Source: Streptomyces sp. ISL-98 (GTDB lineage Bacteria; Actinomycetota; Actinomycetes; Streptomycetales; Streptomycetaceae). From it: DNA of 64,000 nucleotides. Made by a program: the position numbers and the translations under genes. This document shows, piece after piece, positions 48,675 through 57,654 of the stretch. The notes beneath the pieces were generated by a model. It had not been told where the DNA came from. It did not search any database and was given only the letters and a program-made list of their open reading frames with translations. The stretch spans positions 1-64,000 of the forward strand of contig NZ_JAGGPB010000013.1 in NCBI RefSeq assembly GCF_018614055.1, written 5' to 3'. Numbering within the stretch: the stretch's first letter is position 1; the number at the start of each line of letters is the position of its first letter.

Positions 48675-50030
48675 ATGTCTGCACAGCCACAGCCACAGCC
48701 GGGATGGCTCGGCCGGATGGGCGCCGGGCTGACCCGGATCGGAGAGCGCCTGAACGAGCGCCGCGCCGAGGCCGATGCCGAGGCGGAGGCCGACGCCGTG
48801 CCCGGTGCCGGCGCGCTCGCATCCGGCGCCCCGGAGTCCACCGGCATCGATCACGTCCCCGCGCCGCCCTCCTACGCCCCCGCCGTCGCCGCCAGGCCCG
48901 ACCCGGTCGCCGCCGTCCCGTGGGGGATGCGCGTCGCGGCCGAGGCGGGCTGGCGGCTGCTCGTACTGGCGGGCACGCTCTGGGTGCTGATGAGGATCAT
49001 CAGTGCCGTAGAGCTGGTGGTTCTTGCCTTCGTCGCTGCCCTGCTCGTCACGGCGATGCTCCAGCCGACGGTCGCACGCCTGAAGAGGATCGGCCTGCCG
49101 CGCGGCCTCGCCACCGCCGTCACCGCGATCCTCGGCTTCGTGATCATGGGCCTGGTCGGCTGGTTCGTGGTGTGGCAGGTCATGGAGAACATCGACAACC
49201 TCTCCGACCGCCTCAAGGACGGCATCGAGGAGACCAAACGCTGGCTGCTCAACAGCCCGTTCCATGTCACCGAAGACCAGATCAACGACATCGCGAAGAA
49301 TCTGAGCGACGCGGTCGGCACCAACACCGAGGCGATCACCTCGGCGGGCCTCCAGGGCGTCACCGTGATGGTCGAGGTCCTCACCGGCATTCTGCTCGCG
49401 ATGTTCTCGACGCTTTTCCTGCTGTACGACGGGAAGCGCATCTGGGAGTGGTCGCTCAAGCTGGTCCCGGCCCAGGCCCGGCCCGGCGTCGCGGGCGCGG
49501 GCCCGCGCGCGTGGCGCACGCTCACCGCGTACGTGCGGGGCACGGTGATAGTGGCCCTGATCGACGCGATCTTCATCGGACTCGGGATCTACTTCCTCGA
49601 CGTCCCGATGGCGGTGCCGCTCGCCGTCTTCATCTTCCTGTTCGCGTTCATCCCGCTGGTCGGCGCCGTGATGTCGGGGGCCCTGGCGGTCGTCGTCGCG
49701 CTGGTGACCCAGGGCGTCTTCACGGCGCTGATGGTGCTGGTGGTCGTACTGGCCGTACAGCAGATCGAGGGCCACGTACTCCAGCCGTTCATCCTGGGCC
49801 GCGCGGTGCGGGTGCATCCGCTGGCCGTCGTCCTCGCGGTCGCGGCGGGCGGCCTGGTCGCGGGCATCGGCGGCGCGGTGGTGGCGGTGCCGCTGGTGGC
49901 GGTGACCAATACGGTGGTCGGCTACTTGCGGGCGTACAGCATGGAGACGGCACTGCGCGCGGCGCCGGAGCCCGAGCCGGTTCCCGTTTCGGTGCCGGTG
50001 GCCGGTGTGAGGGCAGAGGGCCAGGAATGA
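48675..50030 (+). CDS. AI-2E family membrane permease
   Basis: A 451-residue polytopic protein of the AI-2E transporter (UPF0118) family. About eight helices are spread over residues 100-430, with the large loop (about 185-260) and conserved FLFAFIPLVGAVMSGALAVVVALVTQG and HVLQPFILGRAVRVHPLAVVLAVAAGGLVAGIGGAVVAVPLVA. Roles in the family range from autoinducer export to Na+/H+ antiport; none can be assigned here. The N-terminal 90 residues are a disordered, Ala/Pro/Glu-rich tail. The next gene overlaps by 4 bp. Confidence 0.92.
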   Translation: MSAQPQPQPGWLGRMGAGLTRIGERLNERRAEADAEAEADAVPGAGALASGAPESTGIDHVPAPPSYAPAVAARPDPVAAVPWGMRVAAEAGWRLLVLAGTLWVLMRIISAVELVVLAFVAALLVTAMLQPTVARLKRIGLPRGLATAVTAILGFVIMGLVGWFVVWQVMENIDNLSDRLKDGIEETKRWLLNSPFHVTEDQINDIAKNLSDAVGTNTEAITSAGLQGVTVMVEVLTGILLAMFSTLFLLYDGKRIWEWSLKLVPAQARPGVAGAGPRAWRTLTAYVRGTVIVALIDAIFIGLGIYFLDVPMAVPLAVFIFLFAFIPLVGAVMSGALAVVVALVTQGVFTALMVLVVVLAVQQIEGHVLQPFILGRAVRVHPLAVVLAVAAGGLVAGIGGAVVAVPLVAVTNTVVGYLRAYSMETALRAAPEPEPVPVSVPVAGVRAEGQE

Positions 50031-50767
50031 TTTTCGAGCCGGAGATGGTGGGGGACTTTCCGGCTTCGCCGGAGCCCGAGACGCTTACGAGTGAGGAACA
50101 CCGCGGCACGCCGCGCGGACGTCGGCCGTGGCTCTGGGCCGTGGGCGGAGCGCTGACCGCGTCGGCGGTCTGGGCAGGCGGGCTGCATGCGACCGGCGCG
50201 ACCGGCGCGGAGCCGGGTCCGGATACGCGGGGGTACCGGCTGGGCAAGGGGCTGTGCGAGAAGGCTGAGCTGGCGGGCCTGGAGCTGAGCCTGGGGAAGA
50301 AGTCCGCCGACCCGCTCGAAATGGTGAGTGAGCACAGCGCCCTGGACAGGGTCGCCTGCGAGGTGCACTTCCCGTCGGCGGGAGACCTGCCCAAGGACGG
50401 AGGGTTCATGGTGAGCTACAAGGTCGACCTAGTGGCCGAACTGCACAAGAAGACCGACCCGGAGCCGGAGTTCGCGGCCATTCTCGGCCAGCCCGTCTGG
50501 GGCGACGGTGTGCCTGCCAGGACCGAGGAAGTCCCGGGCCTCGGCGAGAAGGCGTATCTGCTGCCGCCCGTGGGGATCGAAGGTCCGCGCCTGAGGGTGC
50601 TGGACGGCGGCGCCGTGATCGACCTTCACATCACGCCGAGCATCGACGAGTACTTCGGGGAAGACGAGGGCCCGTCGGAGGACGCGGAGCCCGAGCCGGA
50701 CATGTCCGCGCTTCCGCCTCTCATGATCGAGGACATGCGCGATCTCATGGCCGCGCTCAAGCGCTGA
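50027..50767 (+). CDS. Membrane-anchored protein of unknown function
   Basis: A 246-residue protein with one membrane helix (WLWAVGGALTASAVWAGGL, residues about 35-55) and an extracytoplasmic domain with two Cys (KGLCEKAEL and VACEVHF), followed by an acidic stretch. It overlaps the AI-2E gene by 4 bp (ATGA), so it is translationally coupled and probably functionally linked to the permease. No family recognised. Confidence 0.78.
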   Translation: MIFEPEMVGDFPASPEPETLTSEEHRGTPRGRRPWLWAVGGALTASAVWAGGLHATGATGAEPGPDTRGYRLGKGLCEKAELAGLELSLGKKSADPLEMVSEHSALDRVACEVHFPSAGDLPKDGGFMVSYKVDLVAELHKKTDPEPEFAAILGQPVWGDGVPARTEEVPGLGEKAYLLPPVGIEGPRLRVLDGGAVIDLHITPSIDEYFGEDEGPSEDAEPEPDMSALPPLMIEDMRDLMAALKR

Positions 50768-50778
50768 CGTGAACGCGA

Positions 50779-50815
50779 GAAGGGCCCCGCAGACGCGATG
50801 TCCGCGGGGCCCTTC
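50779..50815. terminator. Bidirectional terminator
   Basis: GAAGGGCCCCGC (50779-50790) and GCGGGGCCCTTC (50804-50815) form a perfect 12-bp stem between the convergent membrane-protein and ahpD genes. Confidence 0.88.
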
Positions 50816-50835
50816 CCTCGTACACATACAGCTGA

Positions 50836-51369
50836 CTACTCGGCCAGGACGGCCTCGGAGTCGAGGGTCACGCCGACGGCCTGGATCACCGCGGCGATCT
50901 TGAACGCCTCCTGGATGGTGTCGCGCTCGACACCCGCCTTGCGCAGGACCTGCTCGTGCGAGTCCAGGCACTGGCCGCAGCCGTTGATCGCGGAGACCGC
51001 GAGCGACCACAGCTCGAAGTCGACCTTCTCGACGCCCGGGTTGCCGATGACGTTCATCCGCAGACCGGCGCGCAGCGTCCCGTACTCCGGGTCGGAGAGC
51101 AGGTGGCGCGTGCGGTAGAAGACGTTGTTCATCGCCATGACCGCGGCCGCGGACTTCGCCGCGGTGTACGCCTCGGCGGAGAGGTTGGCCTTCGCCTCCG
51201 GCTCCAGCTCACGCAGCACCTTCGGCGAGCGCGAAGCGATCGCGCAGGCCAGGACCGTGCCCCACAGCTGCTGCTGCGGGAGGTCGCTGTTGCCGATGAC
51301 CGAGCCGAGGTTCAGGCGCAGGTCCTTGGCGTAGTCCGGTACGGCGGACTTCAGCTCGTCGAGGGCCAT
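50836..51369 (-). CDS. ahpD: Alkyl hydroperoxidase AhpD
   Basis: A 177-residue AhpD-family protein. The active-site CxxC is in [22 protein letters not shown], with the nearby His and Glu of the proton relay. In actinomycetes AhpD links AhpC to NADH via lipoamide components and also has weak peroxidase activity. It starts 3 bp after ahpC and is the second gene of the oxyR-controlled ahpCD operon. Confidence 0.96.
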   Translation of the reverse strand: MALDELKSAVPDYAKDLRLNLGSVIGNSDLPQQQLWGTVLACAIASRSPKVLRELEPEAKANLSAEAYTAAKSAAAVMAMNNVFYRTRHLLSDPEYGTLRAGLRMNVIGNPGVEKVDFELWSLAVSAINGCGQCLDSHEQVLRKAGVERDTIQEAFKIAAVIQAVGVTLDSEAVLAE

Positions 51370-51372
51370 GGG

Positions 51373-51927
51373 TCACTCACCGGCCAGCAGCGCGACCGGG
51401 TCGAGGGTGTTCTCGCCCTTGGTCCAGTTGCACGGGCACAGCTCGTCGGTCTGGAGCGCGTCGAGGACCCGGAGGACCTCCTTGGGGTTACGGCCCACGG
51501 AACCGGCGGTCACCATCGTGAACTGGATCTCGTTGTTCGGGTCGACGATGAAGACGGCGCGCTGCGCGAAGCCGTCCTCGCCCTCGATGCCGAGGTCACG
51601 CATGAGCTCGTGCTTCGAGTCGGCCAGCATCGGGAAAGGCAGGTCGGTCAGGTCCGGGTGGTCCTTGCGCCAGGCGTGGTGCACGAACTCGGAGTCGCCG
51701 GAGAAGCCGAGGACCTGCGCGTCACGGTCGGCGAACTCGTCGTTCAGCTTGCCGAAAGCTGCGATCTCGGTCGGGCAGACGAAGGTGAAGTCCTTGGGCC
51801 ACGCGAAGACGACGCGCCACTTGCCCTCGTAGGACTTGTGGTTGATCTGCTCGAACTCCTTGCCGGTCTCCAGGGAGACGCAGGCAGTGAGGTCGTACGT
51901 GGGGAACTGGTCACCAACAGTGAGCAC
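51373..51927 (-). CDS. ahpC: Peroxiredoxin AhpC
   Basis: A 184-residue typical 2-Cys peroxiredoxin that reduces hydrogen peroxide and organic hydroperoxides. The peroxidatic Cys is in DFTFVCPTEIAAF and the resolving Cys in DELCPCNWTKGE. GTG at 51927 has AAGGAGA upstream. It is divergent from oxyR, which senses peroxide and controls it. Confidence 0.96.
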   Translation of the reverse strand: MLTVGDQFPTYDLTACVSLETGKEFEQINHKSYEGKWRVVFAWPKDFTFVCPTEIAAFGKLNDEFADRDAQVLGFSGDSEFVHHAWRKDHPDLTDLPFPMLADSKHELMRDLGIEGEDGFAQRAVFIVDPNNEIQFTMVTAGSVGRNPKEVLRVLDALQTDELCPCNWTKGENTLDPVALLAGE

Positions 51928-52060
51928 GCGCTCTCCTTGCAAAAGAAGGAACTCCCGTTACAGGAGCTCCCTGGGGGTTGGACGGATCCCCACAGTGGCA
52001 CAGCAGTCATTGATCACAGAAATAGCTAGACTGGCTTGATCCGATCGGAGGTGGCTATCA
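51928..52060. promoter_or_regulatory. ahpC-oxyR divergent control region
   Basis: The 133-bp gap contains two TTGATC copies (52010-52015 and 52036-52041) flanking ATAGCTA at 52022-52028, a likely OxyR-binding region with spaced ATAG-type contacts. GGAGG at 52047-52051 is the oxyR ribosome site. Confidence 0.55.
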
Positions 52061-53014
52061 GTGGCCGTAATGAACAGGGGCAAGCAGCCCACGTTGGCGC
52101 AGCTGCGCGCCTTCGCGGCCGTCGCCGAGTATCTGCACTTCCGGGACGCGGCCGCCGCGATCGGCATGAGCCAGCCGGCGCTCTCCGGGGCGGTCTCCGC
52201 GCTGGAGGAAACCCTGGGTGTTCAACTCGTCGAGCGTACGACGCGCAAGGTGCTGCTCTCTCCGGCGGGGGAGCGGCTCGCGGTGCGGGCCAAGGCGGTG
52301 CTCGATGCGGTCGGTGAGCTGCTGGAGGAGGCCGAGGCGGTACGGGCGCCCTTCACGGGGGTGCTCAGGCTCGGGGTGATCCCGACCGTCGCGCCGTATC
52401 TGTTGCCGACGGTGCTCACGCTCGTACACGAGAGGTATCCGGACCTGGACCTTCAGGTGCACGAGGAACAGACGTCCTCGCTGCTGGAGGGACTGGCGGC
52501 CGGGCGGCTCGACCTGCTGCTGCTCGCCGTGCCGCTCGGGGTGCCCGGGGTGACCGAACTGCCGCTGTTCGACGAGGACTTCGTGCTGGTCACGCCGCAG
52601 AACCACTGGCTGGGCGGGCGCGGTGACATTCCGCGCGACGCGCTCAAGGAGCTGCATCTGCTGCTGCTGGACGAGGGGCACTGTCTGCGCGACCAGGCGC
52701 TCGACATCTGCCGCGAGGCGGGCCGTACGGAGGGTGCGCCGGTCACCACGACCGCGGCCGGCCTGTCGACGCTCGTGCAACTGGTCGCGGGCGGGCTCGG
52801 GGTGACGCTGCTGCCGCGCACGGCGGTCAGGGTCGAGACGGACCGCAACGACCAGCTGGTCACGGGCTACTTCGCCGACCCGGCTCCGTCGCGGCGGGTG
52901 GCGCTGGCGATGCGGGCGGGGGCGGCGCGGCAGAGCGAGTTCGAGACGTTCGCGCAGGCGCTGCGGGAGGCGATGAGGCGGTTGCCGGTGCGCGTGGTGG
53001 CGGGCTCGGGGTGA
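52061..53014 (+). CDS. oxyR: Peroxide sensor OxyR
   Basis: A 317-residue LysR-type regulator. The HTH is LAQLRAFAAVAEYLHFRDAAAAIGMSQPALSGAVSALE. The effector domain has the two redox cysteines in DEGHCLRDQALDIC, nine residues apart, which form the peroxide-induced disulfide in OxyR proteins. It is divergent from ahpCD, the classical arrangement in Streptomyces. GTG at 52061 fits GGAGG with 9-nt spacing better than ATG at 52070. Confidence 0.95.
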   Translation: MAVMNRGKQPTLAQLRAFAAVAEYLHFRDAAAAIGMSQPALSGAVSALEETLGVQLVERTTRKVLLSPAGERLAVRAKAVLDAVGELLEEAEAVRAPFTGVLRLGVIPTVAPYLLPTVLTLVHERYPDLDLQVHEEQTSSLLEGLAAGRLDLLLLAVPLGVPGVTELPLFDEDFVLVTPQNHWLGGRGDIPRDALKELHLLLLDEGHCLRDQALDICREAGRTEGAPVTTTAAGLSTLVQLVAGGLGVTLLPRTAVRVETDRNDQLVTGYFADPAPSRRVALAMRAGAARQSEFETFAQALREAMRRLPVRVVAGSG

Positions 53015-53044
53015 CTGACCGGGTGGGGTGCGGCGCGGGGTGAC

Positions 53045-53569
53045 CTATGCGCGTACCTCGGAGGCGAGCCTGTCGATGCGCGCGGCGGCGACTTCCAGCC
53101 AGCGCAGGTCGGCTTCGAGGTGGAAAAGAGCGTGGTCGCAGATGAGCTGGTCGGCGAGGTCGCCCCGGCGCTTGCGTTCGACGAGGCTGCGCATCATGCG
53201 CAGGTGCTCGGTGCGCTGGGTGTCGAGGAGACGGGTGGCGCTGCGTCCGGTGAGGAGCGCGAGGACGACCTTGGTGTAGAGGGTCGACTGGAGGTACGGC
53301 TCGGGCTTCTCGGGCTGGGCGAGCCACTGCTCGACGTCGGTGATGCCGGCGTCGGTGATGGCGTAACGCTTGCGCTCGGGGCCGGCACCGGCCTCGATGG
53401 CGTCGACCTCGACGAGACCGTTTTTGAGGAGGCGGGACATGGTCGAGTAGACCTGGCCGTAGTGGAGGGGGCGGTCGTGGCCGAACTTGTCGTCGAAGGT
53501 GCGTTTGAGGTCGTAGCCGTGGCGGGGGCCGGATTCCAGGAGGCCGAGGAGGGTGTGGCCGATTGACAT
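53045..53569 (-). CDS. PadR family transcriptional regulator
   Basis: A 174-residue PadR protein: HTLLGLLESGPRHGYDLKRTFDDKFGHDRPLHYGQVYSTMSRLLKNGLVEVDAIEAGAGPERKRYAITDAG is the winged helix, followed by a Vir_act_alpha C-terminal domain. The ATG is at 53569. Two adjoining palindromes lie just upstream (53580-53608), pointing to autoregulation. No transporter gene is adjacent in this direction. Confidence 0.92.
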   Translation of the reverse strand: MSIGHTLLGLLESGPRHGYDLKRTFDDKFGHDRPLHYGQVYSTMSRLLKNGLVEVDAIEAGAGPERKRYAITDAGITDVEQWLAQPEKPEPYLQSTLYTKVVLALLTGRSATRLLDTQRTEHLRMMRSLVERKRRGDLADQLICDHALFHLEADLRWLEVAAARIDRLASEVRA

Positions 53570-53579
53570 GCGGTGCACG

Positions 53580-53608
53580 ATACGTGGTGCGTATACATGG
53601 CGTGTATA
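53580..53608 (-). promoter_or_regulatory. Double palindromic PadR operator
   Basis: ATACG-tggtg-CGTAT (53580-53594) and TATACA-tggcg-TGTATA (53592-53608) are perfect inverted repeats that overlap by three bases, with centres 13 bp apart, immediately upstream of the PadR start. Confidence 0.65.
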
Positions 53609-53706
53609 GCCGCGGGGCGCCTGCGGCGGCCTTTCTTCCCCACCCCGCCCCTTCCGCTGTGACATTTTGCGGCCGCCACCGCGCGGGGGCTCCACCCCAG
53701 ACCCCG

Positions 53707-53757
53707 GTCCTCAATCGCCGGACGGCTGAAGGATCAGCCCGTCCGGCGATTGAGGAC
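53707..53757. repeat. CTCAATCGCCGGACGGG palindromic element
   Basis: Positions 53707-53728 and 53735-53757 form a 22-bp stem with one bulge (TCCTCAATCGCCGGACGG ... CCGTCCGGCGATTGAGGA). It is 51 bp beyond the stop of the ribbon-helix-helix gene on the minus strand and is likely its terminator. Same family as 41330-41382 and 63569-63622. Confidence 0.85.
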
Positions 53758-53808
53758 TTCGGGAAGGGGTGGGAAGGGGAGCAAGCGCCGCAGGCGCCGC
53801 CCGCACCC

Positions 53809-54057
53809 CTACCCCGCAGGGGGTTCCGGCTCGGGGGCGGAATCCGGCGTCGCCTTCGGGGGGCGCCCCCGGCGGCGGATCGGTGCCGCGCCCCCCGGCA
53901 GCCGGCCGCTCTCCGCCAGCGCCCGCCGCAGCAGGAACTCGATCTGCGCGTTCGCGCTGCGCAGCTCGTCCGACGCCCAGCGGGCCAGCGCGTCGTACAC
54001 CGCCGGATCCAGCCGCAGCAGCACCTGCTTCCGGGGCCGGGGATTTTCGTTCGTCAC
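53809..54057 (-). CDS. Ribbon-helix-helix protein of the SPFH operon
   Basis: An 82-residue protein with a ribbon-helix-helix core: RKQVLLRLDPAVYDALARWASDELRSANAQIEFLLRRALAE, the CopG/Arc pattern. A basic RRRGRPPK hook and a Pro/Glu tail follow. GTG overlaps the SPFH stop by 4 bp, so it is coupled to it. It may autoregulate the operon through the palindrome at 55061-55076. Confidence 0.88.
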   Translation of the reverse strand: MTNENPRPRKQVLLRLDPAVYDALARWASDELRSANAQIEFLLRRALAESGRLPGGAAPIRRRGRPPKATPDSAPEPEPPAG

Positions 54058-55022
54058 TGGTACAGGGTGCCCGTATTGAGTACGGGCTGCGCCGCCCGGT
54101 CGCCGCACAGCACCACCATCAGGTTGCTGACCATCGCCGCCTTGCGCTCGGGGTCGAGCTCGACGATGTCCTGCTCGGCGATCCGGGTGAGGGCCATCTC
54201 GACCATCCCCACCGCACCCTCCACGATCTGCTTGCGCGCAGCGACAACCGCACCGGCCTGCTGCCGCTGAAGCATTGCCGACGCGATCTCGGGCGCGTAC
54301 GCGAGATGCGTGAAGCGGGACTCGATGATGTGCACCCCGGCTGCCTCCACCCGCGCGTGCAGTTCGACCGCGAGCTTCTCGGTGATCTCCTCGGCGTTGC
54401 CTCGAAGCGACAGGCCGTCCTCGTCGTGGGCGTCGTACGGGTACTCGATGGCGATGTGGCGTACGGCGGCCTCGGTCTGGGTGGCGACGAACTCCAGGAA
54501 GTCGTCGACCTCGAACGTCGCCTGCGCCGTGTCCTCCACCTTCCAGACCACGACCGCCGCGAGCTCGATCGGGTTGCCGTAGGCGTCGTTGACCTTGAGG
54601 ACCGGCGTCTCGTGGTTCCTGATCCGGGTGGAGATCTTCGACCGCGTGGTCAGCGGGTTCACCCAGCGCAGTCCGTCGGTGCGGATCGTGCCGCGGTAGC
54701 GGCCGAAGAGCTGGACCACGCGGGCCTCGCCCGGCGCGACCATGTTGAGGCCGCACATCGCGAGGAAGGCGGCGAACGCCACCAGTAGGCCGAGGATGAT
54801 CAGGGCCAGCTTCGGTCCGGTCGAGGCGAGCGTCGCGCCGGCGGCTATGAGGCCCGCCCCCGCGAGGAGGCCGAGCAGGCCGAGGAGGAGAGCGAGGCCG
54901 CCGCCGATGCTGTGGGCGGCGGTTTCCCGGACGCGTGGCACAGGCATGTCGGGCAGGTCGTGCGGTGCGGACACGCCGGTCGCGCCGGTGGTCGTGCCGG
55001 CGGTCGTGCTGGTCCTGGACAT
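54054..55022 (-). CDS. SPFH/Band 7 membrane protein
   Basis: A 322-residue flotillin-like protein. Two N-terminal helices (about residues 38-62 and 70-92) precede the SPFH domain (MVAPGEARVVQLFGRYRGTIRTDGLRWVNPL, VNDAYGNPIELAAVVVWKVED, LAVELHARVEAAGVHIIESRFTHLAYAPEIASAMLQRQQAGAVVAARKQIVEGAV). These proteins scaffold membrane complexes; the partner is unknown. It is the first gene of a two-gene operon with the ribbon-helix-helix protein. Confidence 0.93.
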   Translation of the reverse strand: MSRTSTTAGTTTGATGVSAPHDLPDMPVPRVRETAAHSIGGGLALLLGLLGLLAGAGLIAAGATLASTGPKLALIILGLLVAFAAFLAMCGLNMVAPGEARVVQLFGRYRGTIRTDGLRWVNPLTTRSKISTRIRNHETPVLKVNDAYGNPIELAAVVVWKVEDTAQATFEVDDFLEFVATQTEAAVRHIAIEYPYDAHDEDGLSLRGNAEEITEKLAVELHARVEAAGVHIIESRFTHLAYAPEIASAMLQRQQAGAVVAARKQIVEGAVGMVEMALTRIAEQDIVELDPERKAAMVSNLMVVLCGDRAAQPVLNTGTLYQ

Positions 55023-55060
55023 TCAGGTCCCCCCGTTTTCGTCGTACGTGCGTGCCTAGC

Positions 55061-55076
55061 AAAGTGATATCACTTT
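55061..55076 (-). promoter_or_regulatory. 16-bp perfect palindrome upstream of SPFH gene
   Basis: AAAGTGATATCACTTT is a perfect palindrome 38 bp upstream of the SPFH start, in AT-rich sequence unusual for this genome. Its size and symmetry fit an operator, possibly for the operon's own ribbon-helix-helix protein or a GntR-like regulator. Confidence 0.7.
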
Positions 55077-55261
55077 AAGCCGCACCGTAAACCTGTGCGA
55101 GCCCCTTCGCAACCCTCAAGCGCTCTCATGAGTCGGTTCCAGAGAGATGGGTGCTGATTCTCACGTCCGGAAAAGGTCGGATCGGCAGCGCTTTGTCCAC
55201 ACGTGCGGTGTTAGCTTTCTGAGCTGACATCCGGGGGCTCGATGAGTGGAGTTACGGAGCA

Positions 55262-57553
55262 ATGGGCCGAGCAGAAGCGAGACAGGACCGGAAGCGTGGT
55301 GCGCGCCGGGCGAAGAAGAAGGCGGGAGGCATACGCCGCTTCTTCACCTGGAAGAAGATGCTGGGCACCTTCTTCGGGCTCTGCCTGCTCCTGATGGCTG
55401 CCTTCGTGGCCCTCTATGTGTACGTGCCCGTGCCCACGGCCAACGCCGAGGCCGAGCTTCAGAGCAACGTGTACAAGTACAGCAACGGCAAGATCATGGC
55501 CCGCACAGGCCAGGTCAACCGGGAGATCGTCGGCCTCGACCAGATACCGAAGGACGTCCAGACCGCCTTCATCGCCGCCGAGAACCAGAACTTCTACAAG
55601 GACTCCGGCGTCGACTTCAAGGGCACCGCCCGCGGCCTGCTCAACACCCTCACGGGCAAGGGCAAGCAGGGTGGCTCGACCATCACCCAGCAGTACGTCA
55701 AGAACTACTACCTGACCCAGGACCAGACGGTCTCCCGCAAGCTCAAGGAGCTTGTGATCTCGATCAAGGTGGACCGGAAGAAGAGTAAGCCGGAGATCCT
55801 CGCCGGGTACCTCAACACCAACTACTTCGGCCGCGGAGCCTACGGAATCCAGGCCGCGGCCCAGGCGTACTACGGCGTCGACGCCGAGAAGCTGACCCTC
55901 GAGCAGGGCGCGTACCTCGCCGCGCTCCTCCAGGCCCCCAATCAGTACGACTGGGCGCTGGCCAGCCCGACCAGCAAGAAGCTGGTGACCGAGCGCTGGA
56001 ACTACGTACTCGACAACATGGTCGAGATGAACAAGCTCGACCAGGCCGAGCGCGCCGGTCTGAAGTTCGCCAGGCCGATGGACCCCAAGGGCGCCCCCGG
56101 CATGGAGGGCCAGACCGGATACATGGTCAAGGCGGCGAAGGACGAGCTCAAGAAGCAGGGCGTCAGCGAGGCCGAGATCGACGCGGGCGGCTGGACGATC
56201 ACGCTCAACATCGACCAGAAGCGGCAGAAGGCGCTGGAGAAGGCCGTCAAGCGCCAGCTGGACTCCAAGCTGGACCGCAAGAAGAACAAGGTCGACGCGA
56301 CCCTCCAGGCGGGCGCGACCTCGGTGGACCCGAAGACCGGCAAGGTCGTCGCGCTGTACGGCGGCCAGGACGCCACGAAGCACTGGATCTCCAACGCCAC
56401 GCGCTCCGACTACCAGCCGGCCTCGACCTTCAAGCCCGTCGTCCTCGCCTCCGCCCTGGACAGCAACTCCAGGACCCAGGACGACGAGCCGATCACGCCC
56501 AACACGATCTACGACGGCACCAGCAGGCGCCCCGTCGAGGGCAGCAACACCGCCTTCGCCCCGCAGAACGACCTGGGCAAGAGCTACGGCCCCATCTCCG
56601 TCCAGCAGGCGATGAACAAGTCGGTCAACTCGGTCTTCGCGCAGATGCTCGTGGATGTCGGCCCGGACCGGGTGAAGGAGACCGCGCTCAACATGGGCAT
56701 GGAGGACAAGGGCGGCTTCGACGAGCGTCCTGCCATGTCCCTCGGTGTGATGGGCGCCAGCACGATGGACATGGCGGGCGTCTACGCGACGCTCGACAAC
56801 CACGGCAAGAAGGTCGAGCCGTCCATCGTGAAGCTCGCGGAGCACAAGGACCGCGAGGGCGGCAAGGTCGAGATGCCCGAGCCGGTCGGCGAGCAGGTGA
56901 TCAGCCGCTCGGCGGCGGACAGCGTCACCAAGGTGCTGACCGGAGTCGTGAGGAGCGGTACGGGGTACGAGGCCAACACGCCCGCCTTCAACGCGGCGGG
57001 CAAGACCGGTACTTCGGAGAAGAACCGGTCCGCCTGGTTCGTCGGCTACACCCCCGAAATCTCCACCGCCGTAGCCCTCTTCGGTGAGTCCGCGGACGGC
57101 GGCAAGCAGGTCTCCCTGACCGGTACGGCCAATGCCGGCCGCGCCAACGGTGGCGGTTTCCCGGCCAAGATCTGGGCCGACTACACCCTGGGCGCCCTGG
57201 GCGGCGGCTCCGACGCCGACTTCGACCTGGAGATCGACGAGGACGACATCTATACGCCCCCGCCGACCGACACCCCGGACCCGACCCGCACGCCCACCAC
57301 GCCCCCGACGACGCCCAGCGCGCCGCCGACGACTCCGAGCACGCCGCCGACGACGCCCTCCAGCCCGCCCCCGTCGACTCCGAGTACGCCGCCGACGAGT
57401 CCGCCCTTCACGATCGAACCGCCGGACGACGGCGGTGACACCGGCGGGGACACCGACGGCGGCGTCACCGGCGGGGACACGGACGGCGGCACCACGGACG
57501 GCACCACCGGTGGCGACAGGGACCGCGACGACTGGCCGATGCGCCGCTCCTGA
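55262..57553 (+). CDS. Class A penicillin-binding protein
   Basis: A 763-residue bifunctional peptidoglycan synthase. A basic cytoplasmic start and one membrane anchor (about residues 33-55) precede the GT51 glycosyltransferase (FIAAENQNFYKDSGVD, GGSTITQQYVKNYYL) and the transpeptidase with SxxK at about residue 388 (PASTFKP), SxN in MNKSVNSVF and KTGT at about residue 581. The tail is Asp-rich, then Pro/Thr/Ser-rich with PPTTPS repeats and Gly/Asp/Thr-rich repeats, probably spanning the wall. CGGAG precedes the ATG. Confidence 0.96.
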   Translation: MGRAEARQDRKRGARRAKKKAGGIRRFFTWKKMLGTFFGLCLLLMAAFVALYVYVPVPTANAEAELQSNVYKYSNGKIMARTGQVNREIVGLDQIPKDVQTAFIAAENQNFYKDSGVDFKGTARGLLNTLTGKGKQGGSTITQQYVKNYYLTQDQTVSRKLKELVISIKVDRKKSKPEILAGYLNTNYFGRGAYGIQAAAQAYYGVDAEKLTLEQGAYLAALLQAPNQYDWALASPTSKKLVTERWNYVLDNMVEMNKLDQAERAGLKFARPMDPKGAPGMEGQTGYMVKAAKDELKKQGVSEAEIDAGGWTITLNIDQKRQKALEKAVKRQLDSKLDRKKNKVDATLQAGATSVDPKTGKVVALYGGQDATKHWISNATRSDYQPASTFKPVVLASALDSNSRTQDDEPITPNTIYDGTSRRPVEGSNTAFAPQNDLGKSYGPISVQQAMNKSVNSVFAQMLVDVGPDRVKETALNMGMEDKGGFDERPAMSLGVMGASTMDMAGVYATLDNHGKKVEPSIVKLAEHKDREGGKVEMPEPVGEQVISRSAADSVTKVLTGVVRSGTGYEANTPAFNAAGKTGTSEKNRSAWFVGYTPEISTAVALFGESADGGKQVSLTGTANAGRANGGGFPAKIWADYTLGALGGGSDADFDLEIDEDDIYTPPPTDTPDPTRTPTTPPTTPSAPPTTPSTPPTTPSSPPPSTPSTPPTSPPFTIEPPDDGGDTGGDTDGGVTGGDTDGGTTDGTTGGDRDRDDWPMRRS

Positions 57554-57565
57554 TCCAGTCAGCTG

Positions 57566-57613
57566 AAACGCGTCTGCGGCGCACACCCTCGGGTGTGCGC
57601 CGCAGACGCGTTT
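57566..57613. terminator. 23-bp perfect hairpin between convergent genes
   Basis: Positions 57566-57588 and 57591-57613 pair perfectly with a 2-nt loop. The 3' end runs into a T tract on the plus strand (57611-57615). It separates the PBP gene from the convergent PP2C gene. Confidence 0.93.
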
Positions 57614-57654
57614 TTCACACCATCTCGCCCGTCAGCCGATGCGACGTCGGCAAC

